Positions 1 through 5,324 of a DNA stretch of 5,324 nucleotides are shown piece after piece (within the stretch, counting starts at the first letter, position 1; each line of letters begins with the position of its first letter). The notes beneath the pieces are model-generated. The model ran no database searches. It was not told where the DNA came from and saw only the letters and a list, made by a program, of their open reading frames with translations. Source of the stretch: Tannockella sp964372125 (lineage in GTDB: Bacteria > Bacillota_I > Bacilli_A > Erysipelotrichales > Coprobacillaceae); assembly GCA_964372125.1 (NCBI GenBank), contig CAYJPL010000053.1, positions 1 through 5,324 of the forward strand, in the 5' to 3' direction. Both the position numbers and the translations under genes were made by a program.

Positions 1-239
1 CACATTACTTCAATTATGCCTGAAATAATAGTACTTGTAAAGATCATAACAAAAAGGATTATATTAAATATATTTATTTTATTCTCTCATTTATCTATAC
101 ATATTATTATAAGGAACAATTCATTATCTCGTATACCAGAATATAAAAACAAGTAGCTCCGTTTTCAGCAGCAAAAACAACCAGAAATGGACCATTTTTA
201 AATTACCATAAATATTAATTGAATTGATTTTTTTAAACT

Positions 240-251
240 TTTTGATCAAAA
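240..251. repeat. 12-bp perfect palindrome TTTTGATCAAAA
   Basis: A perfect palindrome centred on GATC. It is partly flanked by a direct repeat AAACTT (235-240 and 249-254). Such a site could be an operator half-site pair, but no promoter or gene start lies next to it in the window, so a function is not supported. Confidence 0.35.
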
Positions 252-389
252 CTTACTTGATTGCTATATAGTTATCTTTCATAAACAATAACATCAACAG
301 ATTTATGACTTCACTATATTTAAACATTCTTTATATAATCATATAGTTTAACACTTTTTTACAACTAATTTGATAATATGATATGAAAG

Positions 390-425
390 TATAAATAAAT
401 GTTGTTTACCACATATTTATTTATA
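390..425. repeat. 11-bp perfect A/T-only inverted repeat
   Basis: TATAAATAAAT (390-400) and ATTTATTTATA (415-425) are exact reverse complements separated by 14 nt (GTTGTTTACCACAT). The spacer contains ATGT/ACAT that can pair in a slightly shifted register. No T-run follows on either strand, so it is not a good second terminator. It could be a protein-binding site or cruciform, or chance in DNA of about 22% G+C. Confidence 0.45.
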
Positions 426-448
426 TATCTAACAAAAATCGAATATAT

Positions 449-482
449 AAAAAAATGAAAGATACACAAGTCTTTCACTTTT
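449..482 (-). terminator. Rho-independent terminator closing the hsdR-gajA-gajB operon
   Basis: Read on the minus strand, AAAAGTGAAAGA (482-471) pairs with TCTTTCATTTTT (462-451) around an 8-nt loop. The core is a perfect 7-bp stem (TGAAAGA/TCTTTCA), extended outward by a G-U pair and four A-U pairs, and the RNA ends in a run of seven U (455-449). It begins about 36 nt after the gajB stop. The stem is poor in G+C, but the position and T-run fit a terminator in an A+T-rich genome. On the plus strand the downstream T-run is only four, so it is mainly a minus-strand terminator. Confidence 0.7.
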
Positions 483-518
483 CTAGATATCATCACGCTT
501 TAGGGATTTAAGAGGTAG

Positions 519-2402
519 TTAAGTAAGCAATTCTTTAACATATCTAGATGCTCTTTGATACTTAATACCCCATGGAGTATCTTTTTTTGATGGATATGAA
601 AGGTAACATAATCTTTTTGAACGAGTAATTGCAACAAACATATTATGACGTTCTTCAATTAATTCTTTGCTATTGTTATATTGCTCAAAAGCATTAACAG
701 CTCTATAGTCAGGAAAAACTCCTTCATTCAACCCCATGATGAATACAACATCATATTCTAACCCTTTTGTCATATGTACAGTTGATAATATCACCCCTTT
801 TTCATTAGAGTGTACAGTACCCCCTAGTGATACTGCTCTAAAAAAGTTAGATAAACTTCTTTCCCCAACTTGAGACTTTTTAATATAGCTATTCCAATGA
901 CTTTCCCACTCTTCAATGTCATCAATTGCTAATAATTTCTCATTCTCATCAACTGTTTCATTAACATTCTCTATAAGCTCTTTAAGCTTTTTGATAGTAA
1001 TGTCAAATTTAACATCTCCATCGCTTTTTTCCAAAAGGTTCCATATTAAATTCAATTTAGACATTATACAAGCCCAAAAATCATCCAATTCGTTACTATT
1101 TCTTAAATCATCAAAATCCAAAAATACTGTTTGCTTAGAAACTAAGTTATTAAGCTCAATAAAATGTAATTGGTCTTTAGGGTTAACAATTAATCTTAAT
1201 CCTAATTCGAAAGCAGCAATAATATCTGATTCGCTCGTGAAAGCACCTTGATTTGATACCTTTAATGTATATTCTATACTTTCCATATTCAGTCGTTCTT
1301 CTAAAGCCTTAAACACATATCTATTTCTGGCGATTACAATACACTGTTCATAAGAGATGGCATTATTTTCTACATCTTGGTGTCCATTGCTTACTAGAAA
1401 CTTTATTTTTTCAACCACATCTTTAGCTTCTTCAAATTCATCTGCAAATTCACTAATTTTAAACTCTCCATCATATTTACATACACCGTATACTTCAAAA
1501 GATTTTTCGATTTTATTTGCAGCACTAATAACTTTTTTTGATGACCTGAAATTTTCTAATAGTTCGATTTTTTGAGCATTAAAATCAACCATAAATACTC
1601 TCTCAAAGTAATTACTATCTGCTCCACTGAATCCATATATCGACTGTTTCGGATCTCCAACCATAGTAACATCAATAGATTTTTGAGATAAGGATTTAAT
1701 TATTTCATATTGTGCTTTATTTAAATCTTGTGCTTCATCTACGCATATATGCTTGTAAATCCGTTTGTATATTCTTAGTACACTTTCTCTTTCGGTTAAT
1801 ATTCGGTATGCGTATCTCAGGATATCGTCAAAATCAATTACTCCTTGAACTAATAACAAATCATCATACTCTTGAAACAATCTTTGTATATTTGGTTTCG
1901 CATCATAATCTTTTGAGAACTTCAAATTTCTTTTGGCATTACTTAATCCATCAAATAAGTCTTTTAACTTTTTTTGATTTTCTTTATTATTACTGTTTAA
2001 ATACCTTGATTTAAGTTCAGGAATAGATTCTAACGCATCCTTAAATATTTGTAGTCTATCTGCATATGATTCACAAATTTGCAAGTCATTTGGTAATCCA
2101 ATCAAACTTCCTCGTGATGTAACAATATCAAGACAGAATTGATGAATCGTCCCAACATAAACTTTATCATTTAACTCTTCTTCTCCCAATGAATTAGACA
2201 ACCTTTCATACAGTTCATCTGTTGCCTTATTGCTAAATGTAATAGCAAGGATCTTTTTGCCTTTTTTTAATTTTGATGTCAGTTTAAGAATTCTTTCTGT
2301 TAAGACCCTTGTCTTTCCGCTTCCGGCGCCAGCAATCACTAGCAAACTGCCATCATCATAGTCTACTATTTTCTGCTGTTGCTCTGACAATGTGATTTTC
2401 AT
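519..2402 (-). CDS. gajB: Gabija anti-phage protein GajB-like: UvrD/Rep-type superfamily 1A helicase
   Basis: A 627-aa SF1A helicase with every core motif present: Q-motif LSEQQQKIV (5-13), Walker A AGAGSGKT (24-31), Ia ITFSNKATDELYERL (54-68), Ib GTIHQFC (84-90), DEAQ box VDEAQD (221-226), motif III VGDPKQSIYGFSGA (248-261), motif IV ENFRSS (283-288), motif V VHMTKGLEYDVVF (542-554) and motif VI EERHNMFVAITRSKR (583-597). The roughly 250 residues between motifs IV and V are room for a complete 2B-type insertion. In Gabija, GajB senses DNA termini or unwound DNA and hydrolyses (d)ATP/(d)GTP, which activates GajA. It is longer than the Bacillus cereus GajB I recall (about 490 aa) and resembles a full UvrD/PcrA protein. 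It starts 13 nt after the gajA stop, with AGGAGG 9 nt before the ATG, so it is surely co-expressed. A housekeeping PcrA/UvrD is unlikely: those are near 720-750 aa and not paired with an OLD gene. Intact, no frameshift seen. Confidence 0.9.
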   Translation of the reverse strand: MKITLSEQQQKIVDYDDGSLLVIAGAGSGKTRVLTERILKLTSKLKKGKKILAITFSNKATDELYERLSNSLGEEELNDKVYVGTIHQFCLDIVTSRGSLIGLPNDLQICESYADRLQIFKDALESIPELKSRYLNSNNKENQKKLKDLFDGLSNAKRNLKFSKDYDAKPNIQRLFQEYDDLLLVQGVIDFDDILRYAYRILTERESVLRIYKRIYKHICVDEAQDLNKAQYEIIKSLSQKSIDVTMVGDPKQSIYGFSGADSNYFERVFMVDFNAQKIELLENFRSSKKVISAANKIEKSFEVYGVCKYDGEFKISEFADEFEEAKDVVEKIKFLVSNGHQDVENNAISYEQCIVIARNRYVFKALEERLNMESIEYTLKVSNQGAFTSESDIIAAFELGLRLIVNPKDQLHFIELNNLVSKQTVFLDFDDLRNSNELDDFWACIMSKLNLIWNLLEKSDGDVKFDITIKKLKELIENVNETVDENEKLLAIDDIEEWESHWNSYIKKSQVGERSLSNFFRAVSLGGTVHSNEKGVILSTVHMTKGLEYDVVFIMGLNEGVFPDYRAVNAFEQYNNSKELIEERHNMFVAITRSKRLCYLSYPSKKDTPWGIKYQRASRYVKELLT

Positions 2403-2411
2403 TTTAAATCG

Positions 2412-2417
2412 CCTCCT
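2412..2417 (-). promoter_or_regulatory. Ribosome binding site of gajB, overlapping the gajA stop codon
   Basis: AGGAGG on the minus strand, 9 nt before the gajB ATG at 2402. The gajA stop TAG occupies 2418-2416, so the stop and the Shine-Dalgarno share two bases. Ribosomes ending gajA therefore sit on the gajB initiation region, an arrangement that favours translational coupling and matched amounts of the two partner proteins (inference). Confidence 0.85.
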
Positions 2418-4194
2418 ATTTATTGAAATCTAATTTAATTTTATCAAATAACTCTTTTATTGCCGTTGGTATCCTTTTTCTTTTAGGGGACATAGAAACA
2501 ATTTGCTCAGCAATTGCTGTAGGATATTTAGTTTTATCCATTAACATACAATCGAGTAAGGCTTTCTCACTCCCACCATCACTTTTGTAATCTCTAATTT
2601 TATTTTTCTTGGCCTTTTGACCATGGAAATGATTAATAAACCATGTCATATAATCTGGGTTATTTTCTACTTCGCAAATAGCTTTTTTTATTTCTCTACC
2701 ATAGCCTTCCTCTATAAAGTATGTTTCAAAGCAATGACCATCTTTCAAATAGAACACATTATCAAAATCATCAAGATTAACACTTTGGATAGATTTTAAC
2801 GTTTTAATACAGTTTGATAAATCGCTCAATGCTTGTGTTTCTCCATCGCTAAACACATACCAATTGATGTTTAATCTATCAAGCAGTCGCATAAACGGTA
2901 GGTAATTATTACCTCCAACACTAATGATATTAATGCCTAATTCAAAAGGTTCTTTATCAAAATATTCCCTTAAATAAACTGCAAGTGCTTGTTCTTCTGT
3001 TTCCCCCTCAGCTAAAATTACTGCATTCGCATATAATATTTCACCACGAGTATTCATGACTGTACGCTTAATCTTTCTAACATCCTCACTAGATAAACCT
3101 TCCACAAGTAAAGGTGTAGCTACTGTATTAGCCGCATTTTTGCTAATATAGATGATTTTATCTAAATCAATTTGGGATAAAATATATGGTGAGTGAGTTG
3201 TTATGATCTTTTGACCATCTACCTCGTTTACATCGGAAAAAAGCTGTCTTTGCGCTTGTGGATGAACATGAGCTTCGGGCTCTTCGATTAGTAGTAAAGG
3301 AAAGTATGCAAACTCATCTTGTTTGGCTTTATTTATTTTACTTAAAATCTGTGCTTTAACTGTGGAGAACACAGCCCAACTTCTAATTCCTAAACCAAGA
3401 TTTTCAACAGCCGTAGAGGTAGAGTTTTCAGTCTTATAATATATATTCATACCTGAATATATTGTTTCAATATCCTTGGTTAATGGACTAATACTGATAT
3501 CACTACTTGCGTCTGCCGTTGTATTTTGTAATTCTTTACTGATTGATTTAAGTATTTCGCTTTTCCTAACAATCCGTTTATTCAATTTATCTAATTGAGA
3601 ATCAATCTTATCTTTGGTTACTTCATCAACCTTAATATTTGAAGTTAGTTTGCCCCAAACTGATCTTTTATCTCTAATGTCTAAGGATATATCTCTTTGG
3701 GCATTTATAAAAATATTTTCTATAGCATCAAATGTGTCACGCTTAATTAAATTGCCTACATCAATACCCTCATCACCCCATTGGTTAATACGATATTTTT
3801 TATTTACATATTGTTCTCTGTCATTGTCATATTTAATTTCAGTTCGAAAAGCAAAAAACTCCTGATCTGATGTGGAATCTATACTAATATTTTCCCCAAA
3901 AGCAAGAGACCATTCTTCATTAAATTCTTTTTCTTGAATTCCTTTATCCGATACTGGTATTATTTTTACATCTATTTGTACTTTTTTATCAAATGTAAAC
4001 GGGGAAGATGGAGAAACAAAAACATCTTCTTTTTCAATGTTAGAATAAGTAAATCCATATACTACTGCTTGAACAATATTAGATTTTCCACAATTATTTT
4101 TACCTACTAAAACAGATGTGTATTTTAAGTTTAGACTAACATCTTCTAATGATCTGAAATTATTTATTTTTATAGTTTCTATTTTTATTCTCAT
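2416..4194 (-). CDS. gajA: Gabija anti-phage protein GajA-like: OLD-family ATPase/TOPRIM DNA endonuclease
   Basis: The product (592 aa from the start chosen here) has the two-part OLD architecture. The N-terminal ABC-type ATPase starts with IETIKINNFRSLEDV and has Walker A GKNNCGKS (31-38), a Q-loop-like INAQRD (163-168), a signature-like NLGLG (265-269), Walker B LLLIEEPEAHVHP (300-312) and the switch histidine in TTHSP (332-336). A charged, probably helical dimerisation insert spans about 195-224. The C-terminal TOPRIM nuclease has the metal-binding glutamate in AEGETEE (E396), then SVGG (425-428), SDGE (449-452) and a later acidic FETYF (E490). Known family role: GajA assembles as a tetramer with GajB and is a sequence-influenced nicking endonuclease held off by nucleotides and released when they are depleted by phage. 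The ATG at 4200 is the longest start, but GGAGGA directly abuts it. The ATG at 4194 lies 6 nt from the Shine-Dalgarno and is preferred. Alternative: another class 2 OLD nuclease; the UvrD-type neighbour favours Gabija. Confidence 0.9.
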   Translation of the reverse strand: MRIKIETIKINNFRSLEDVSLNLKYTSVLVGKNNCGKSNIVQAVVYGFTYSNIEKEDVFVSPSSPFTFDKKVQIDVKIIPVSDKGIQEKEFNEEWSLAFGENISIDSTSDQEFFAFRTEIKYDNDREQYVNKKYRINQWGDEGIDVGNLIKRDTFDAIENIFINAQRDISLDIRDKRSVWGKLTSNIKVDEVTKDKIDSQLDKLNKRIVRKSEILKSISKELQNTTADASSDISISPLTKDIETIYSGMNIYYKTENSTSTAVENLGLGIRSWAVFSTVKAQILSKINKAKQDEFAYFPLLLIEEPEAHVHPQAQRQLFSDVNEVDGQKIITTHSPYILSQIDLDKIIYISKNAANTVATPLLVEGLSSEDVRKIKRTVMNTRGEILYANAVILAEGETEEQALAVYLREYFDKEPFELGINIISVGGNNYLPFMRLLDRLNINWYVFSDGETQALSDLSNCIKTLKSIQSVNLDDFDNVFYLKDGHCFETYFIEEGYGREIKKAICEVENNPDYMTWFINHFHGQKAKKNKIRDYKSDGGSEKALLDCMLMDKTKYPTAIAEQIVSMSPKRKRIPTAIKELFDKIKLDFNK

Positions 4195-4200
4195 ATGCAT

Positions 4201-4206
4201 TCCTCC
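4201..4206 (-). promoter_or_regulatory. Ribosome binding site of gajA (decides the start)
   Basis: GGAGGA on the minus strand, in the 21-nt gap after the hsdR stop. It touches the ATG at 4200 with no spacer, which would not allow normal initiation, but sits 6 nt from the ATG at 4194. The two in-frame ATGs are separated only by one CAT codon, so the protein most likely begins MRIKIETI. Confidence 0.8.
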
Positions 4207-4221
4207 ATTATTATTAAACTT

Positions 4222-5324
4222 TTATGCCACCCAATTCATACCCATCAGAGCTTGGTCTATAATGTGATAAAACACTATGTCTGTTTTGTTTGCAAAGATT
4301 TCTCTATCATAACTTTCAGGCAAGTGCTCATTTAATATTGCCATAATTTCTTTTCTTACTTTTTCTTTTGGTTGTTCATCTTTTTCCCAACCTACTACAA
4401 AAAGCTCATCTTTCTTCACCTTTAAAGTCTGATATAGTTCGCTTGCAGCAAGTTTTACACGTTTTAATTCTTCTTTTGTTAGTTTTTCCTTTTGGAGCAA
4501 GTCAAAGAGTTCCAGTTCTTCTTCGCTTAATTCCTCTTTAATGTGCCTATTTTCTTCCTCTTTTAGCTCTCGCATAAATTCTAATAGCTTTTTATAAAAT
4601 TCATCATTATATGCGCCACCAGAATTATATTCATCTATGATATTTCTAAATCTTTCAGCAAAGCTAACTCTTGAAATATTTTTCTTTATCATTTGAGCTA
4701 ATTTTTTGTCAATATATTCTCTCAAATTAGATATTTCTAAGTTCTTGTGTTTTGACTTTTGCATTTGCTCTTTTAATTTTTCAATATCAATTTTAGATAA
4801 GTCAATGGGTTCTGCCATAGCTATAATCGGCAGTGTTCCGTTGGAGTTATCATCACCGTAAGGTACTGTTTCCTCTGCTACGATACTTTGATTTAACAGC
4901 TCACTAATTCTATATTTTGCAGACTCAATTTTTTCTGGTCTTATTTTTCCGTCAATAATCCCTTTTAGATATAGGATTATCTCTTTATCATCAGCTTCAA
5001 AATCCATTTTAAATATATCAGGTCTTAATGACTCATAAAGATTACCTACTGTGTTAGCAAGTACTCTAAACTCATTTTTCACTTCATCATTTGAAACGAT
5101 AATATCTGCAAAATCTTCAAAGTCGGATAAATTAGCAAATATATCATCTTTGTTTTTTAACTTCGATAAATCAATCCCTAGTGTATAACAAAATGCTTTT
5201 GTTAATTCAATTGCCTCTAATAGTTGCTCATAGAGTTTGTCTATTTCTTTAACAGGTATATCTTCGCTATCATCTGTTGCATAATCAACTAATGCTTTTT
5301 TAAGAGATTTAAAAACATCGAGAT
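4222..5324 (-). CDS. hsdR: Type I restriction enzyme endonuclease subunit R, C-terminal part (5' end beyond window)
   Basis: HsdR is the ATP-driven translocase and nuclease subunit of type I restriction-modification complexes, working with HsdM and HsdS in the cytoplasm. The frame is open without a stop from the right edge, so about 366 C-terminal residues of a protein usually near 1000 aa are seen. A GTG at 5082 could be mistaken for a start, but no Shine-Dalgarno precedes it and the 80 codons upstream read as the same protein. The visible part begins with LDVFKSLKKALVDY, typical of the region just after the HsdR helicase core. It then runs through a long helical segment (FRVLANTVGNLYESLRPD) into the HindI-like C-terminal domain (DUF3387 type), recognised by FAERFRNIIDEYN, then ENRHIKEELSEEELELFDLL, a tryptophan-containing VVGWEKDE, and a KTDIVFYHIID end. 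Nuclease and helicase motifs lie outside the window, so activity cannot be judged. The stop is 21 nt before the first gajA ATG (27 nt before the preferred start), suggesting one operon. Family assignment is from recalled family patterns. Confidence 0.85.
   Translation of the reverse strand, partial: LDVFKSLKKALVDYATDDSEDIPVKEIDKLYEQLLEAIELTKAFCYTLGIDLSKLKNKDDIFANLSDFEDFADIIVSNDEVKNEFRVLANTVGNLYESLRPDIFKMDFEADDKEIILYLKGIIDGKIRPEKIESAKYRISELLNQSIVAEETVPYGDDNSNGTLPIIAMAEPIDLSKIDIEKLKEQMQKSKHKNLEISNLREYIDKKLAQMIKKNISRVSFAERFRNIIDEYNSGGAYNDEFYKKLLEFMRELKEEENRHIKEELSEEELELFDLLQKEKLTKEELKRVKLAASELYQTLKVKKDELFVVGWEKDEQPKEKVRKEIMAILNEHLPESYDREIFANKTDIVFYHIIDQALMGMNWVA

Larger units (their letters stand above)
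1..448. other. A+T-rich intergenic region downstream of the defence operon, no convincing gene
   Basis: About 22% G+C over 1-420 by hand count, clearly lower than the neighbouring genes. No tRNA, rRNA, insertion-sequence end or CRISPR repeat is seen. On the plus strand a frame open from the left edge ends at TAG 154-156 (51 codons, hydrophobic, rich in ATA/ATT). It could be the tail of a convergent gene but has no recognisable motif. On the minus strand one frame from ATG 327 to TAA 124 is broken only once, by TAA 255-253, giving two short hydrophobic peptides (24 and, from ATG 195, 23 aa) without good Shine-Dalgarno sites. AAATGG-A-CCATTT (185-197), followed by TT, is a weak palindrome. I treat all of this as unexplained spacer. 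Confidence 0.6.

Noticed and set aside
256..287. Plus-strand promoter-like TTGATT-17-CATAAA
   Set aside because: Only four of six matches in each box, in DNA of about 22% G+C where this is expected by chance, and no plus-strand gene follows.
313..347. 7-bp inverted repeat ACTATAT/ATATAGT with a 21-nt loop
   Set aside because: Short, A/T-rich and long-looped; no T-run or neighbouring gene, so not distinguishable from chance.
916..1251. Plus-strand open frame of 111 aa inside gajB
   Set aside because: Low-complexity Ser/Leu/Asn composition, lies entirely opposite a helicase gene with intact motifs, no Shine-Dalgarno: antisense shadow.
1357..2014. Two further plus-strand frames (1357-1575 and 1712-2014) opposite gajB
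   Set aside because: Antisense shadows of the helicase frame with no recognisable domain.
2617..2799. Plus-strand frame opposite the TOPRIM part of gajA
   Set aside because: Overlaps conserved coding sequence on the other strand and has no motif or ribosome binding site.
3614..3865. Plus-strand frame opposite the gajA ATPase insert
   Set aside because: Same reason: shadow of a well-supported gene.
519..4200. Alternative identities: PARIS (AAA plus TOPRIM in separate genes), retron or a housekeeping PcrA locus
   Set aside because: ATPase and TOPRIM are fused in one protein and the partner is a UvrD-like helicase, which matches Gabija; no reverse transcriptase or ncRNA is seen.
4201..4245. 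Possible promoter between hsdR and gajA (TTGGGT with TAATAATAAT)
   Set aside because: Spacing is only about 14-15 nt and the -10-like sequence runs into the Shine-Dalgarno, leaving almost no leader. Better explained as A/T-rich gap.
4222..5082. A separate 286-aa gene starting at GTG 5082
   Set aside because: The frame is open to the right edge, the upstream 80 codons continue HsdR-like sequence, and no Shine-Dalgarno precedes the GTG. It is the end of hsdR.

Overview
The window holds the 3' half of a minus-strand anti-phage defence operon, read from right to left: the C-terminal third of a type I restriction endonuclease subunit (HsdR), then an OLD-family ATPase/TOPRIM nuclease (GajA-like), then a UvrD/Rep-type superfamily 1 helicase (GajB-like). 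An OLD nuclease followed directly by a UvrD-like helicase is the signature of the Gabija system (also described as a class 2 OLD nuclease locus). The genes are tightly packed, with gaps of 21 and 13 nt, and a strong purine-rich Shine-Dalgarno precedes gajA and gajB. A hairpin plus T-run just beyond gajB closes the unit. No promoter for the operon is visible, so it presumably lies upstream of hsdR, beyond position 5324.

The organism looks like a low-GC Bacillota member. The coding DNA is A+T-rich (I estimate about one third G+C), and the ribosome binding sites are GGAGGA and AGGAGG at good spacing. A/T-ending codons dominate, and the terminator is a weak A/T-rich stem with a long T-run. The sequence does not let me name a genus.

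Layout: 5324-4222, hsdR 3' part (start outside the window); 4194-2416, gajA; 2402-519, gajB; 482-449, terminator; 448-1, very A+T-rich DNA (about 22% G+C by my count over 1-420) with no convincing gene. This last stretch contains an 11-bp A/T-only inverted repeat, a 12-bp perfect palindrome and two short, weak open frames that may be gene remnants or chance.

How they would work together: the restriction enzyme would cut incoming DNA lacking host methylation. Gabija would act as a second layer: GajA nicks or cuts DNA when nucleotide pools fall, and GajB uses DNA-stimulated (d)NTP hydrolysis to lower those pools and license GajA. Restriction cleavage produces DNA ends, and Gabija helicases are reported to sense DNA ends, so a shared transcript could link the two layers functionally. 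That link is inference. Both Gabija genes have complete ATPase motifs and look functional. This is a recognised system type rather than a wholly new one. The points most worth a second look are the apparent co-transcription with hsdR, the full-length UvrD architecture of GajB and the D-x-E form of the TOPRIM metal motif.
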